A DNA stretch of 64,000 nucleotides from Vibrio agarivorans. GTDB lineage: Bacteria; Pseudomonadota; Gammaproteobacteria; Enterobacterales; Vibrionaceae. Below, piece by piece: positions 44,820-56,045 of the stretch (the stretch's first letter is position 1; every line of letters begins with the position of its first letter). Position numbers and translations under genes: made by a program. The notes under the pieces are model-generated. The model saw only the letters and a list, made by a program, of their open reading frames with translations. It had not been told where the DNA came from and made no database searches. The DNA is taken from assembly GCF_030409635.1 (NCBI RefSeq), contig NZ_JAUFQF010000001.1, positions 868,001 through 932,000 on the forward strand, read 5' to 3'.

Positions 44820-47800
44820 TTATACTTCTTCAAGCAATTCCTGCTGTGGTTCTGATTTGTCTGTTTGTCCAAAACCACGTAGGCCAACCACATGTACGTG
44901 TTCGTGATCTTTGAAGACCTTACGGACCAGTTTGTAGGTGGTGCCTTTTTCTGGGCTGATGTTCTCTGGTGCGGCGATAAGCAGCTGCATGTCTAGGCGG
45001 TCACAAAGCTCAAACAGGGTTGAGATTGATTTTGCATCCAGACGTGCGGCCTCATCGAGGAACAACAAGCGACATGGGACGATGTCTTTGCTGCGTAGGC
45101 GGCGTGACTCTTCTTCCCAGCTTTGAACTACCATCAACAGAATTGACTGACCAGTACCAATCGCTTCACCCGTTGATAGTGCGCCTGATTCTGCTTGTAG
45201 CCAACCATCAGAGCCACGGTTCACTTCAACACTTAACTCTAGGTAGTTACGGTAGTCTAGTAACTCTTCACCCAATACTTGCGGTGAGCGCTGGCCCATA
45301 TCAATGTGTGGGTTCACGCGTTGGAATAGCTTCGCCATCGCTTCTGAGAAGGTAAAGCGTGAAGTCTCGAACAGGTCTTTATGCGCGTCTTGCTGCGCCG
45401 CTAAGCTCTCAAGCAGCACTTCATGGCTTTCACGCACTTTCACGTTAAGGCGAACGCCGTTCACCTGACCGAAGTTGATGTTCGATAAGCCTTGGTTGAG
45501 CATACGGATACGGTTCTGCTCGCGCTGAATCGTCTTCTTGATGATGCTAGCCACTGACTCTGAGCTGATGGCTAGGCGGTTTTCACGCTGCGTAAGCTCT
45601 TCGGTTAGACGTGCCAGTTCCACTTCCATCTCTTCGATCGCTTCTACCGGATCATCGGTATGGATGATGTCTTGGCGAATACGCTCACGAAGGTGTTGGT
45701 AAACGGCAATGTAGAACAGAACCTTGCGCTCTGGGCGTGCGTTGTCTTCCGATAAACGCAGTGCATCACGTAAGTCTTCGTTGTCTGCAACCGCAAGACG
45801 CAGCGCACCCAACGATTTATCCGACATTGAACGCAGCTCATCGGCACTCATGTACGCCAGTTCACGCTTGTGCAGACGACGCTCAACGTCGTTTTCACGC
45901 GCAAGACGCAGAACAGAACACCAACCTGCTTTCGCCGCCACAACAAAGGTACGCAGTTCGATGTACTCTTTCTGTACCTTCTTCATGCGTTTCGCTAGAC
46001 CCTTCATCTCAAGCTCAGTTGAGGTGAGTGTGCGCTCGTATTCACTCTTACGACTGCGAGAAGTGTGCAGACGCTCTTGTAGCTCGTCACGACGACGAAG
46101 TGCACGCTCTTCTGCGCCTTCATCGGCATTCACGCCATATTCTTGCAACTCTTGACGGAACTCTTGAACCGTCTCAAGTTTCGCTTGATGCGAACTCTTC
46201 AGTGACGCCAATACTTGGTTGTATTGGTTCATCTGGCCTTGTGACTGTTTTAACTCATCACGTGAACGCGTGCGTGTACGCTCGGCTTCAACCAGTTTCG
46301 CTTTAAGCTGCTCACTGAGTTCACTACTCTTGTTAAGCAAGTCCACTGAATCGGAATAGCTAAAGTAATGACGACGCTCCACCAAGTCAGCCAACGCGAA
46401 GATTTGCGCTTTTAGCCCTTGTAGGGCTAGGTCTGCTTGTTGGTATTGGCTTTGTAGCGCATCGAACTGCTCAGGGTCGGCTTCAAGGGCATTTGCAATG
46501 CCTTCAAGCTCTGCCACCGCTTTTGCGTGAGCTGTAAGGAAAGTCTTGGCTTCAGAAAGCTGTGCCAGTTTGGCTTCAAGCTCTTCAAAGCGCTCTACCA
46601 ACGTCTCATCTTCGATAAGGCGCATGTTCGGTGCAATCTTATCAAGCGCCGCTAGCGCTTGCTTGCTGGTTGTCAGTTGGCTGCGTTGCTGCTGCTCTTT
46701 ACTTTCTAAATCGCTCAACACACGTACAATTTGGTTACGCTTATCACGAGCAACAACTAGCGCTTGCTCTGGGTCAGCGTCAAACGCCACTTGAATGTGT
46801 TTTGCGACAAAGTTGTTGAATGATTGGAACAAACGCTGCTGCTTCTGCGCATCGAAGGCCGCTTTCGCGTGATGCTCAACCACTTCTTCACGTTCGTTGC
46901 GCAGCAGCTCTAAGCGTTGCTCACGAGCAGCACGACCAAACAGTGGGATTTCAGGGAAGCGAGAGTAACGCATTTGGCGTTCGTTTAGGCGAACACATAC
47001 CGCGCCCTCAAGCTCTTCTGCGTTGAAGCTGCTGTCATCAAAGGCATCGATGTCGCCTTCAATGATGTATAAGTCTTCAGGACAGTCATCCAGCTCTACT
47101 AGCTTCTCTTCGATGCCTGATAGATCAGAAACCACAATCGCGTGACGTGCTGGGCCATACATTGCACTGAAGTATGGGGCATCGCCAATCGTGATATCGT
47201 CATAGATTTCAGACAGCAACACGCCGCCTAGTGTATCGGCAAGGCCTTTCAGGCGAGGATCGTTCGAACCACCCGGTGACGCTAGGCGTTCAATTTCACT
47301 CTCTAGCTCATTGCGGCGAGTGGCTAGCTTGTCTTTTTCTAGTGAGAGATTCTTCTCTTGCTCTAGAACCTGTTGCATCTGAGACATCACCGCTTGGCTG
47401 TCTTCTAGCTCAGCATCGCTCTGCTCACGCAGCGTTTCTAGTGCTTCGTTAGCTGCAATCCACGCTGGGGCAATCGACTCAAGACGCTGGATTTCAACAT
47501 TAAGATCTTGCTCGTTGCGGCGCTGTTCGCTGCGTTGCTCACGTAGCTCGTCTTGAGAGACATCGAGCGTCTCAAGTTGCATTGCATGGCGTTCACGCTC
47601 TTGCTCAACCGCTAGCTCATCTTCTAGTGAAGCATTGAACTGTTTTTGGTAGCCATCCACCAGCTCTTTCACTTGGCGCTGAGTATTGATGTTGCGCTCA
47701 AGGTCACGGTGCTGGGCACGCCACTGCTGCTCATTCTCAACCACTTGCTGCGCTTCACGTGCTTGCTTGAAAATCGCTTTTGCTTGCGCTGCAGCTTGAT

Positions 47801-49274
47801 GACGTTCAACGTCGCCGACAATGCTTTGCACCAACTTATAAGCGGTATCAAACTGCTGCGCGGCTGCCGAAGACATATCCAACTTGTGCTTAATTGAAAG
47901 CAACTCATTGGTGTTGGCCGTCTCTTGGTTTTTCAGGTCAGCTACCAGGGCTTGTGCAGACTCTGCCGTAAGGGCGTCATCGTCAAGTAGTGACTTGGCT
48001 TTCTCAAGCGCTTGCACAGCTTGTTGATATTGCAATGCACGGGTTTGCTGAACGTCGAGCGCTTGTTGGTAATCCGCCAACTGAGTCTTCAAGCTGTCCA
48101 CTTCTTCTTCAGAAACGGTCGCCTGCTCTTCAGCCATCAGAACGCGCTCTTGCGCTTCTTCAACCACCATCATCTGCTCTTCAAGACGCTCGCTTAGCTC
48201 TTCAAGATCTTCTTGATAACGAATGATCTTTTCTTGCTGGCGCAGTGCGTTTTGCACCAATTGAAGGTGATCGGATGCCGCGCGGTAATCCACTTCAAGC
48301 GCTGTTTCTTGGTCCACCAACAGCTCAAGCTCTTCTTGAACCTGAGTCATCAGTTGGTTTTGCTCAATCAAGGTTTGACGCGAGCCGAACAACTCTTGGC
48401 GCAATGCCATGGTTTGGTCTAGCTTCTTACGGCGCTCATTCGCATGGCGCATGTAGTCTGCCGCTACGTAGTTGGTCGATTCCGTGATCAAATGCTTGAA
48501 CAAATCACGGTCAGCTTGCGTTACCTTAATCGCTTCCAGCGTCATACGGTTTTCACGTAGTGCTGATTCCATATCTTGGAAAGCTTTCTTCACCCCGCCA
48601 TTTTGTGGCAGAAGGTAGTCACGCAGTGAGCGTGTGATAGCACTTGAGATACCACCGTAAAGCGAAGCTTCGATTAGACGGTAGAACTTAGAGCGGTCAC
48701 TTGAGTTACGAAGTTTCTTTGGAATGACACCAAATTCAAACATCTGCGCGTGGTAATCAACAATCGAGCTAAAGGCTTTGAACTGCACGCCTTCATATTG
48801 CGAGACGATCTCTTTCACTTCGTTGATTTGACGCACACGCGCTTGGTTAGCTGATACCGCTTCAATCAGAACGTCCGTTGGTTTGACATCCATCGGCAAA
48901 CCTTGAATCACGAAAGGCTTGATATCTACTTTCTTATCACGACCCGCTACTTGCTGCAGTTTAACCGCGAACAATAAGCGTTGGTTACGCGAGTTGATCA
49001 CATCCAATGCCGCATAACAAGAACCAGCTTGCAGCTTACCGTAGAGACCTTTATCACGAGATGATTGGCTTGAGCCTGCTTCTGTGGTGTTACGGAAGTG
49101 CAGCAAGCTTTGGTCTGGGATCAAACTGGTGATGAAAGCCGCCATCGTGGTGGACTTGCCTGCACCGTTACCGCCAGACAGTGTTGTAACAAGACCATCG
49201 ATATCGAACGTGCGAGCAAAGAAGCCGTTCCAGTTCACCATGGTCAGTGATTGATATTTACCGCGTTCAATCAT
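44820..49274 (-). CDS. mukB: Chromosome partition protein MukB (SMC-like)
   Basis: The 1484-aa protein has an N-terminal head with Walker [11 protein letters not shown] (residues 34-43), two long coiled coils broken by a hinge near the middle (around [19 protein letters not shown]), and a C-terminal head with the signature [15 protein letters not shown] and Walker [14 protein letters not shown]. Length equals E. coli MukB within two residues. It dimerises at the hinge and with MukF and MukE extrudes DNA loops to organise the chromosome. Its ATG overlaps the mukE stop (ATGA), so translation is coupled. A mobile region lies directly after its terminator. Confidence 0.97.
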   Translation of the reverse strand: MIERGKYQSLTMVNWNGFFARTFDIDGLVTTLSGGNGAGKSTTMAAFITSLIPDQSLLHFRNTTEAGSSQSSRDKGLYGKLQAGSCYAALDVINSRNQRLLFAVKLQQVAGRDKKVDIKPFVIQGLPMDVKPTDVLIEAVSANQARVRQINEVKEIVSQYEGVQFKAFSSIVDYHAQMFEFGVIPKKLRNSSDRSKFYRLIEASLYGGISSAITRSLRDYLLPQNGGVKKAFQDMESALRENRMTLEAIKVTQADRDLFKHLITESTNYVAADYMRHANERRKKLDQTMALRQELFGSRQTLIEQNQLMTQVQEELELLVDQETALEVDYRAASDHLQLVQNALRQQEKIIRYQEDLEELSERLEEQMMVVEEAQERVLMAEEQATVSEEEVDSLKTQLADYQQALDVQQTRALQYQQAVQALEKAKSLLDDDALTAESAQALVADLKNQETANTNELLSIKHKLDMSSAAAQQFDTAYKLVQSIVGDVERHQAAAQAKAIFKQAREAQQVVENEQQWRAQHRDLERNINTQRQVKELVDGYQKQFNASLEDELAVEQERERHAMQLETLDVSQDELREQRSEQRRNEQDLNVEIQRLESIAPAWIAANEALETLREQSDAELEDSQAVMSQMQQVLEQEKNLSLEKDKLATRRNELESEIERLASPGGSNDPRLKGLADTLGGVLLSEIYDDITIGDAPYFSAMYGPARHAIVVSDLSGIEEKLVELDDCPEDLYIIEGDIDAFDDSSFNAEELEGAVCVRLNERQMRYSRFPEIPLFGRAAREQRLELLRNEREEVVEHHAKAAFDAQKQQRLFQSFNNFVAKHIQVAFDADPEQALVVARDKRNQIVRVLSDLESKEQQQRSQLTTSKQALAALDKIAPNMRLIEDETLVERFEELEAKLAQLSEAKTFLTAHAKAVAELEGIANALEADPEQFDALQSQYQQADLALQGLKAQIFALADLVERRHYFSYSDSVDLLNKSSELSEQLKAKLVEAERTRTRSRDELKQSQGQMNQYNQVLASLKSSHQAKLETVQEFRQELQEYGVNADEGAEERALRRRDELQERLHTSRSRKSEYERTLTSTELEMKGLAKRMKKVQKEYIELRTFVVAAKAGWCSVLRLARENDVERRLHKRELAYMSADELRSMSDKSLGALRLAVADNEDLRDALRLSEDNARPERKVLFYIAVYQHLRERIRQDIIHTDDPVEAIEEMEVELARLTEELTQRENRLAISSESVASIIKKTIQREQNRIRMLNQGLSNINFGQVNGVRLNVKVRESHEVLLESLAAQQDAHKDLFETSRFTFSEAMAKLFQRVNPHIDMGQRSPQVLGEELLDYRNYLELSVEVNRGSDGWLQAESGALSTGEAIGTGQSILLMVVQSWEEESRRLRSKDIVPCRLLFLDEAARLDAKSISTLFELCDRLDMQLLIAAPENISPEKGTTYKLVRKVFKDHEHVHVVGLRGFGQTDKSEPQQELLEEV

Positions 49275-50029
49275 TCTACGATTCCTTCTGCTGGCACGGT
49301 ATCCATGTCAACATTGTTCAATTCTAGTTCTGGGGTATCCGACTCATCGCTATGAGCCTCTTCAAGCAAGCTGCCTTGGCTTGGTTCAGGTGTATGCACC
49401 ACGGCCTCACCATCACGGATAAGACGCAGCTGCGCTTCACGGATATCGTCACCCACACGCACATCAGCACCAAAGCGGAACACCGCTTCACTGATACGGA
49501 ACTTGCCCGTTTCGCCCACGGTAATCACCATGCCTAAACGGCGCAGACGACGCAGCGATGTACGTACTTTTTCAAACAGTTTCTCTTTGTCGAGATCAGA
49601 GCCTGACGCGCGGTTTGTCACCAGCTTCATCAGTTTGTTTTCATCGGTCAGCGTAAGAAGCTCTTCATACAACTCTTGGTTGGTGAAGATACCTTCATGC
49701 GCCAAACGCTCTGGGCTAAGGTAAAGGAAACACAGCACCTTACCCACCAGCATATCAAGCTCAGACAGCACACTACGGCTGATGAGCGATGTTGAGCGTG
49801 GACGAAGATAGAAGAAGCCTTCCGGCGCTTTCACTAACTCGGTGTTATAGCGCTGATAGAACGAACCAAGCTCTACTTCAAAATCAGAAAGAAGTGCGTG
49901 GTTATCAAGATCTTCACTTGAAATATGACGCCCTGCACGCAGCAAGCTATCAAGCTGCGGGAACAGAGGGTTCGAAATTGCTTTTACCAGATTCTCTGGC
50001 ATGTAGTCGTTAGTATCTGTCGATGACAT
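49271..50029 (-). CDS. mukE: Chromosome partition protein MukE
   Basis: The 252-aa protein matches MukE, with [20 protein letters not shown] near the start, the two winged-helix parts ([16 protein letters not shown]) and an acidic tail. ATG 50029 ([10 protein letters not shown]) is preceded by AAGGTACAAGCAA and overlaps the mukF stop by 20 bases. It binds MukF and DNA in the MukBEF complex. Confidence 0.95.
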   Translation of the reverse strand: MSSTDTNDYMPENLVKAISNPLFPQLDSLLRAGRHISSEDLDNHALLSDFEVELGSFYQRYNTELVKAPEGFFYLRPRSTSLISRSVLSELDMLVGKVLCFLYLSPERLAHEGIFTNQELYEELLTLTDENKLMKLVTNRASGSDLDKEKLFEKVRTSLRRLRRLGMVITVGETGKFRISEAVFRFGADVRVGDDIREAQLRLIRDGEAVVHTPEPSQGSLLEEAHSDESDTPELELNNVDMDTVPAEGIVE

Positions 50030-51347
50030 TTGCTTGTACCTTTGCGCCAAAGTCGTTGATCGCCTGCCAATCTGGCTGGATTGCTTGATAGTCGGATTCT
50101 GAATAACCCATACGTACTGCTTGATCAACAACGATGCGAGCTAAATCAAAATGATGAGTGTGTGGGTGCTGTGCGAGGTAATCACGCAATACAGCACCGA
50201 GGTCAATCGGCTTGCCTTGGTCTTTATGGGCCTTCAGCATGTCACCGATGCGCTCTGCTAGCTCATCATTGACTTGTTCAAACTCTTCGTATTCCACTTC
50301 CATTGGGACTTGGCCGGTCACTTCGTCATCGCGAAGGACTAATGCCTCATCACGCAGATCGCTCAAGCGCTCTGCATCGGCATAAGTCAGGAACCATGGT
50401 TGGTCGAAATAGTCTTTGAGCGATTGACGTAAACGCGAGCTAAACGCTCGGTTCTTATCCATATCAATCGCTGTACGAATAAATTTGTGGACGTGGCGGT
50501 CATAGCCAATCCATAAATCGATGGTTTGCTGACCCCAGCTGGTGATGCGGTCCAGCTTCATCTGCAAGCTGAATAGGGTTTCGTCAATGAAGTCGAGTTC
50601 TTCATTGCCATACACTTGCTCTTGAATATCCATGATCTGCGTTTGCAGCTCATCACCCGCCGCTTGCAAGGTGTCTTGCAGCTCTTTTAGGGTTTCCGAG
50701 GTTTCTGACAGCAGTTGCTCACAGTTATTGATGGCTTCACGCCAATCTTTGTTCAGTAGCTCAGCAATCTGTGTTTTCACTTGTTGCTGCTGCTCGTCCA
50801 TCACACGCTGGTTGAGGTCGATTTGATCGAAGATTTCCGCAACAGAATAGCGTAAAACGCCATAAACGTTCTTCTTCCAGTGTGCGGTGGTGCCGCCCTC
50901 TTGTGCCGCTTGCAGCGCCTTCGCCATCTCATCTGCCACCATAGACAGCTGGATAGACAGGCGAAGTTTAGAAAACTCACGGTGACGGACATAGTAATCG
51001 GTAATGCCGATCGCTAACGGCGAAAGACGATAGATGCTTGCACCATCGTTAATTTCACTCGTAAATCGGCTGATCAGACGTTGTTTCACCATATCATTAA
51101 TGGCGTTATTCGCTCGGAACGCAGACGCTTCGCCCGTCTCAGGAAACATTTTTGAGACTATCGCAAACGCATCATGCAGTTCACCTTCCCCCAGCTCTTC
51201 ATCAAATCGCTCATTGCTCAACACTGCGAGCGCGATCATAAATGCTAAGCGTTCCGGCGGGAGGCTGAGAGAAAATTCATTCTTCTGTACCCAGCTGACC
51301 AGCTCATCGACTGGCTGCTCGGCTACATTGTGAGTCATCTCACTCAT
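50010..51347 (-). CDS. mukF: Chromosome partition protein MukF (kleisin)
   Basis: The 445-aa protein has the MukF N-terminal winged-helix dimerisation domain ([20 protein letters not shown]), a helical middle domain ([20 protein letters not shown]) and a C-terminal domain contacting the MukB head. ATG 51347 follows AGGAATAATA. It lies two bases after the cmoM stop. It bridges the two MukB heads and recruits MukE. Confidence 0.95.
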   Translation of the reverse strand: MSEMTHNVAEQPVDELVSWVQKNEFSLSLPPERLAFMIALAVLSNERFDEELGEGELHDAFAIVSKMFPETGEASAFRANNAINDMVKQRLISRFTSEINDGASIYRLSPLAIGITDYYVRHREFSKLRLSIQLSMVADEMAKALQAAQEGGTTAHWKKNVYGVLRYSVAEIFDQIDLNQRVMDEQQQQVKTQIAELLNKDWREAINNCEQLLSETSETLKELQDTLQAAGDELQTQIMDIQEQVYGNEELDFIDETLFSLQMKLDRITSWGQQTIDLWIGYDRHVHKFIRTAIDMDKNRAFSSRLRQSLKDYFDQPWFLTYADAERLSDLRDEALVLRDDEVTGQVPMEVEYEEFEQVNDELAERIGDMLKAHKDQGKPIDLGAVLRDYLAQHPHTHHFDLARIVVDQAVRMGYSESDYQAIQPDWQAINDFGAKVQANVIDRY

Positions 51348-51349
51348 TA

Positions 51350-52147
51350 TTATTCCTGCTGTTGCTTCTTTTTGGCCCATACATGGATGTAGCGGCCTAA
51401 TGAGAGGTATGGCTCTTGTCGACAAAGTTGTTTTTCTAATGCCAATACGTCTTCATATTCGTAATCGCCAACAAATTCTCTATCGCCGATGTAATCACTG
51501 AACGAACGAATTCCCGATTTACCGCAGATTTCAAAACCTGCGTTTTCGATCCACTGATACACCTCTTCTGGCTTTAGACCTTTCTGTGGCTGTAATTTAA
51601 ATCTTTTTCTAAACGGCATACCGTTTAACACATGCGGGATATTGCCACAAATTACGTTCTTGTAAACTAAACCATGGTGGTTGTAGAACATAATTGACGC
51701 CATACCGCCATCTTTAACCTGTTGGAGGAGCAATTTGAGGGCTTCTTCAGGGTCTGCAAGCCACTCCATCACCGCATGAAACATCGCGATATCCACCTTG
51801 GCATCAAGATGGTTACCCACCTCCTGCACCGGGCTGTGTACAAAGCGATACTGTTCACTCAGACCATTGCCGTCAATGTCCTTCTCAGCCAGCTTAAGCA
51901 TTTCTGAAGACAGGTCACACAGAATGACCTCGTGACCCAGTTTGGCCACTTTTTGTGACATTTGAGCGAGTCCGCCCCCTGCATCTAGAACAGTTAAAGG
52001 GCTTTCATGTTGGTCAAAATTCGCTAATAATGCCTCTAAGTCTTCCCAAACAATGACTTGACGGATTTCTCCCTTATCTGAGCCATAAATATTTTTTGCG
52101 AATTTGTGGGCAATATCATCGAAATTGCGGTCTTGTGTTTGTTTCAT
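51350..52147 (-). CDS. cmoM: tRNA 5-carboxymethoxyuridine methyltransferase
   Basis: The 265-aa class I methyltransferase has the SAM motif [13 protein letters not shown] and motif II/III segments [10 protein letters not shown] and MFHAVMEWL. In E. coli cmoM (smtA) heads the muk operon, as here, and methylates cmo5U34 of wobble-modified tRNAs. The start [13 protein letters not shown] fits the family. Confidence 0.93.
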   Translation of the reverse strand: MKQTQDRNFDDIAHKFAKNIYGSDKGEIRQVIVWEDLEALLANFDQHESPLTVLDAGGGLAQMSQKVAKLGHEVILCDLSSEMLKLAEKDIDGNGLSEQYRFVHSPVQEVGNHLDAKVDIAMFHAVMEWLADPEEALKLLLQQVKDGGMASIMFYNHHGLVYKNVICGNIPHVLNGMPFRKRFKLQPQKGLKPEEVYQWIENAGFEICGKSGIRSFSDYIGDREFVGDYEYEDVLALEKQLCRQEPYLSLGRYIHVWAKKKQQQE

Positions 52148-52253
52148 TGCGCTATCATAATCCTCCGACCCGCTATTCTGTCATAGGATGATAAGGAATA
52201 AAGAGGGAGTGTGTTAATTTGTCTTCAATTGATGTTTTTTCGGGCTATTTTGT

Positions 52254-53072
52254 ATGTTTGAACTGAAAAAAGTGGTCTCTGCTCTGCTAATGCCGCTACC
52301 AGCAATGCTCATCGTGGCGTTTTTCGGGCTGATGCTCATTATGTTTACAGCGAAACGTAAGTCCGGCTGTTTCATCGTGCTATTCTCTCTTATCGGCATT
52401 TTTCTGATTGCCTTTCAACCTGTGACCACTCGTCTTTTGATGCCACTAGAGCGTCAATACTCTGTATTTTTACCCGTTGATAAAACCGTCGACTATGTGA
52501 TGGTGTTGGGTAATGGCCATGTGGTTGATGATCAGATCCCACCAACGTCAGAGTTAACCCGTGCAGGCCTAATGAGACTGAGTGAAGGCATCCGTATTCT
52601 GCGTATGTACCCTGGCGCAAAGCTGATTCTTTCTGGCTATGCTGGCGGCACTGATACAAGTAACGCACGCATGATGGCCAAAGTGGCGCTAGCCCTTGGG
52701 GTATCAAAATCGGATATCGTTTTATTAGAGACTGCGAAAGACACATGGGAAGAGGCGCATCAAGCGGCCGCTTATGTGGGTCAGAAAAACCTTGTGGTCG
52801 TGACATCGGCAAGCCATATGAAGCGAGCGATGCAAGAGTTTGATACCGCTGGTTTGTCTCCGATGCCAGCACCCACCAACTATCTTGCCCACGACAATAT
52901 CAATCAGCCTTGGGACAAATATATGCCGAAGGCCAAATACCTAGAGCAAACCGAGCGCTACTGGCACGAAACGCTAGGAACACATTGGAAATCACTGCGT
53001 GACTGGGCAGGTGAAACCAAAACCCTTGAAGCGCCGATAGAGATCTTAAGTGAGACGGAAGTCGAAAACTAA
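52254..53072 (+). CDS. elyC: Envelope biogenesis factor ElyC (DUF218)
   Basis: The 272-aa protein has two N-terminal membrane helices (residues 5-60) and a periplasmic DUF218 domain (VMVLGNGHVVDD, LILSGYAGGTDTSNA, LVVVTSASHMKRA). E. coli ElyC affects peptidoglycan and lipid-carrier metabolism and lies divergent from the cmoM-muk operon, exactly as here. Confidence 0.92.
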   Translation: MFELKKVVSALLMPLPAMLIVAFFGLMLIMFTAKRKSGCFIVLFSLIGIFLIAFQPVTTRLLMPLERQYSVFLPVDKTVDYVMVLGNGHVVDDQIPPTSELTRAGLMRLSEGIRILRMYPGAKLILSGYAGGTDTSNARMMAKVALALGVSKSDIVLLETAKDTWEEAHQAAAYVGQKNLVVVTSASHMKRAMQEFDTAGLSPMPAPTNYLAHDNINQPWDKYMPKAKYLEQTERYWHETLGTHWKSLRDWAGETKTLEAPIEILSETEVEN

Positions 53073-53091
53073 GTCTCGCTCCACTTATCAA

Positions 53092-53116
53092 GCCGCCTGA
53101 GTTGGCGGCCTTTTTG
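53092..53116 (+). terminator. Intrinsic terminator after elyC
   Basis: GCCGCC, TGAGTT loop, GGCGGC followed by CTTTTTGT. Confidence 0.85.
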
Positions 53117-53196
53117 TCTCTATCATCATTGAACGTTAATATGCTAATGATTTAATTCAATAATTTATCAATGAGTAACACAGGGAATATCAAACA

Positions 53197-53391
53197 ATGG
53201 AAGAGAAAAAAATCAATCAAGAAGTAACCGTCGTCGACATTAAAATGCCATTTCTGTCTATGGTGGTCTTTCTAGTTAAACTAGCGATTGCGGCGATACC
53301 CGCGATGATCATCTTAAGCATCATCTTCACAATCCTCGGTGCTATCTTTGGGGGTGTGTTCCATAGTTTTTTCTATAGCCACGGTTACTGA
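53197..53391 (+). CDS. Small single-helix membrane protein
   Basis: The 64-aa protein has a polar N-terminus (MEEKKINQEVTVVDIKMPF) and one long hydrophobic stretch with glycines near the end (FTILGAIFGGVFHSFF). The ribosome site is weak (GGGAATATCAAACA). It has its own terminator just downstream, which supports a real gene. No family is recognised. Confidence 0.6.
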   Translation: MEEKKINQEVTVVDIKMPFLSMVVFLVKLAIAAIPAMIILSIIFTILGAIFGGVFHSFFYSHGY

Positions 53392-53406
53392 TCCGCTCGC
53401 CAGTTA

Positions 53407-53434
53407 GGCCAGACCATGCTTTTCTGGCCTTTTG
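53407..53434 (+). terminator. Intrinsic terminator after small membrane gene
   Basis: GGCCAGA and TCTGGCC with a 9-base loop, followed by TTTTGGG. Confidence 0.75.
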
Positions 53435-53440
53435 GGTAAG

Positions 53441-53596
53441 GGAATATTCAGTTTATTTGGCATCACCTTGCCAGCCTTACGATTAGCCGGTGGCATTTTA
53501 GTGTTTCTTGTCGGCTACCATATGCTGCAAGGCAACCAGTCGAAAATTCACACCTCCCATCAAGCGACACAAGTCGCGATTCATAATTGTTCTTAA
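53441..53596 (+). pseudogene. Relic of a MarC-family membrane protein
   Basis: In one open frame the sequence reads GIFSLFGITLPALRLAGGIL, VFLVGYHMLQGNQSKIHTSH and then a stop. This matches an internal part of MarC/UPF0056 proteins (about 200 aa), without start and without the second half. No ATG or ribosome site precedes it, and a terminator lies right before. The rest (53597-54008) shows no supportable gene. Confidence 0.6.
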
Positions 53597-54008
53597 TTTC
53601 AAACCTACAAAGTGTGAAATGCCAGTCGTTATCAGGAAGCTGTCTAAACGACAAATATTGAGTTCAATTATTGTATCTATATTGTCTCCTCTTCTCTGTA
53701 AATATTTGGCCGCTAGTATTCTCTTTTTATACTGTCATTGTCAGACAAATTCCGCCTCAATTTCAGCGATGTTTGGTAGAACATTCAAACGAATTGCACA
53801 TTAATTTAGTTCGTGCCGGCAGCAGTAGAAAACCACAACTAATCAATAGTTTAAATCAATAAACAATCCATACACTTGACCTTACTTCACCTGCAGAAAA
53901 CCTATTCCTCCACAAAAACTACTCATTTTGTGTTATATTGCGCACCTCGTGACTAGATGTCGGCACTTCAAATAGATTAAAATTAGGGTTAAGGAGAAGG
54001 CCCACTAT

Positions 54009-54131
54009 TTGAATAAAAACCGCATGCTAGTCAGTCTTTTAATCGACATGGAGCCGGTCGTTGCATTCACTCCTTTTATGAATGTATATGCCTCTAAATT
54101 ATGGGTTATAAATCAACAAAATACAGTATAG
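54009..54131 (+). CDS. Possible upstream ORF overlapping the BCCT start
   Basis: A 40-codon frame starts at TTG 54009, eight bases after a strong AGGAGAAGG site, reads MNKNRMLVSLLIDMEPVVAF (first codon TTG) and ends TAG 54131, 31 bases inside the BCCT gene in another frame. The BCCT ATG itself has no ribosome site, so ribosomes may reach it from this frame. Whether the peptide matters is unknown. Confidence 0.4.
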   Translation: MNKNRMLVSLLIDMEPVVAFTPFMNVYASKLWVINQQNTV

Positions 54132-55705
54132 ATTCAACAGATTATCAAGTAGGTCAGGACAACGTTACCAAATGGGGAATGGACGTCCATAACACCGTTT
54201 TTACCGCTTCTGCGGGCTTATCGATCCTTTTCATCGTTACACTCCTTTTGCTTTCGCCTGCAGACGCTAAAGCAGCCATCGACGCCGTAAAAGGCGCAGC
54301 ACTCTCCAAATTTGACTTCGTGTTCATGTGGGGTGCCAACATACTACTCATCTTTGCACTTGGTATCGCTTTCTCACCACTAGGTAAGATTCGCTTAGGC
54401 GGCGACGATGCAAAAACCGAATTTTCAACTCTGTCCTGGCTCTCAATGCTATTTGCTGCGGGCATGGGTATCGGACTCATTTTCTGGGGTGTTGCTGAAC
54501 CGACCGCTTTTTTCACCAACTGGTTCGGAACGCCTCTCAACGTTGAACCTTTTACCGCTGAAGGGCGCGAACTTGCACTAGGTTCTGCTGTTTTCCACTG
54601 GGGCTTCCACGCTTGGGCAATCTACGGCATGACTGCACTCTGCCTAGCCTACTTTGTTTACAACAAAGGCTTGCCGCTTTCTATGCGCTCAGTGTTTTAT
54701 CCACTGCTCGGTGATCGCGTTTGGGGACGTATCGGTGACGTAATCGACGTCATGGCTGTTCTAGTCATCCTGTTTGGTCTAGCAACGTCTCTTGGTTTAG
54801 GCGGCTCGCAAGCCGCGAGTGGTATCAGCCACGTATTTGGCCTAGACAACACCCTATTCCTGCAGATACTGATCATCCTAACCATTATGGGTTTAGCGAT
54901 CGTTTCTGTTGTTCGTGGCATGGACTCTGGTGTTAAAGTCCTAAGTAACCTCAACATGATCATCGCATTCCTGTTCCTAGGCTTCCTTGCTGTGCTTAAC
55001 TTCACAACAGTACTAGATTCTCTGTTTACAGGTATCACTGGCTACGTAAAGAACATTATTCCTCTCAGCCTAAGTTCAGGCCGTGAAGATTCAACGTGGT
55101 TACACGGTTGGACTGTGTTCTACTGGGCATGGTGGGTCGCTTACGCGCCATTCTTCGGCATCTTCGTTGCGCGTATTTCAAAAGGTAGAACGATTCGCGA
55201 ATTCCTAACCTGTGTATTAGTTATCCCAACCGTAGTTACGACACTATGGATGTGTTTCTTTGGTGGTATCGCTATCGACCAGATTATGAACAATGTCGGC
55301 CTGCTTGGTGCTGAACAAGGCATTAGCGACGTTTCACTGAGCTTGTTCTACATGCTAGATGCATACTCGATTGGCAATATACTCTCTGTTATTGCTGTAG
55401 CGCTCATTGTCGTGTTCTTTGTCACGACATTAGATTCAGGCTCTATCGTGGTTGATAGCATGACAGCAGGCGGTAAGATAGAGTTACCTATCAAACAGAA
55501 AGTGGTCTGGGCGGTTATCTCGGCAACTATCGCCATGGTAATGCTGTGGGTTGGTGGTACCGACTCCATTCAAGCGCTGCAATCTGTGACGATTATCGCT
55601 GCCCTGCCTTTCACTATCATCTTGGTTGTCGGCTGTTTCAGCTTGCTAAAAGGTATGCTGACTGAGGTTGACGGTAGTTCAGCTCAAGAAACCGTAGTGA
55701 AGTAG
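54101..55705 (+). CDS. BCCT-family betaine/choline/carnitine transporter
   Basis: The 534-aa protein has 12 hydrophobic segments and the BCCT landmarks GMGIGLIFWGVAEPTAFF and the aromatic box segment WTVFYWAWWVAYAPFFG. The Gly-Met-Gly-Ile-Gly form suggests Na+-coupled betaine transport. In vibrios such carriers import compatible solutes under salt stress. ATG 54101 is the first in-frame start after a TAA and lacks a ribosome site; an overlapping upstream frame may provide coupling. A terminator follows. Confidence 0.9.
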   Translation: MGYKSTKYSIDSTDYQVGQDNVTKWGMDVHNTVFTASAGLSILFIVTLLLLSPADAKAAIDAVKGAALSKFDFVFMWGANILLIFALGIAFSPLGKIRLGGDDAKTEFSTLSWLSMLFAAGMGIGLIFWGVAEPTAFFTNWFGTPLNVEPFTAEGRELALGSAVFHWGFHAWAIYGMTALCLAYFVYNKGLPLSMRSVFYPLLGDRVWGRIGDVIDVMAVLVILFGLATSLGLGGSQAASGISHVFGLDNTLFLQILIILTIMGLAIVSVVRGMDSGVKVLSNLNMIIAFLFLGFLAVLNFTTVLDSLFTGITGYVKNIIPLSLSSGREDSTWLHGWTVFYWAWWVAYAPFFGIFVARISKGRTIREFLTCVLVIPTVVTTLWMCFFGGIAIDQIMNNVGLLGAEQGISDVSLSLFYMLDAYSIGNILSVIAVALIVVFFVTTLDSGSIVVDSMTAGGKIELPIKQKVVWAVISATIAMVMLWVGGTDSIQALQSVTIIAALPFTIILVVGCFSLLKGMLTEVDGSSAQETVVK

Positions 55706-55734
55706 TGCTGCGTTACATAGGCGAAATTAAAAAA

Positions 55735-55769
55735 GGATCTGATACTCTCAGATCCTTTTGTTGTTTTTA
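55735..55769 (+). terminator. Intrinsic terminator after BCCT gene
   Basis: GGATCTGA, TACTC loop, TCAGATCC followed by TTTTGTTGTTTTT. Confidence 0.88.
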
Positions 55770-55777
55770 AACACAAA

Positions 55778-55910
55778 GGACAGTCCAACTTAATTGTACA
55801 ACAGAATTTGAAGGGACAGTCCAGTCTATTTCAGTCATCACAACTTTGTTTACGCGGTTTTTCTCCATAGGGCTAACAGACACAGACTGATTTACGATAG
55901 AGGACAGTCC
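55778..55910. repeat. GGACAGTCC repeats, left side of RAYT
   Basis: The palindrome GGAC-A-GTCC occurs at 55778-55786, 55814-55822 and 55902-55910 in the gene-free stretch between the BCCT terminator and the RAYT gene. Copies 1 and 3 are followed by AAC. These are REP-like units probably handled by the neighbouring transposase. Confidence 0.7.
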
Positions 55911-56045
55911 AACCAAACCATTTGAAGACATTTAAAAACTGTTTATGATTAACCTACGTCTTGCACTCATTGCTTTGACTACGAACCGTCACGGTTTACT
56001 GAAGTTATGATGTGTAGAATAGTCTTGAGGTTAAGCTGCCTAAAG

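Noticed and set aside
45724-46306. Long open frames opposite mukB
   Set aside because: They are antisense shadows of the strongly biased mukB coding sequence, low-complexity (Ser/Arg-rich) and without ribosome sites.
53508-53862. Overlapping plus-strand reading frames of 98 and 63 codons after the MarC relic
   Set aside because: They overlap each other, have no ribosome site and no recognisable domain; the first overlaps the MarC relic in another frame.
53941-54100. Riboswitch before the BCCT gene
   Set aside because: No known riboswitch core was recognisable; the overlapping upstream reading frame explains the strong ribosome site better.
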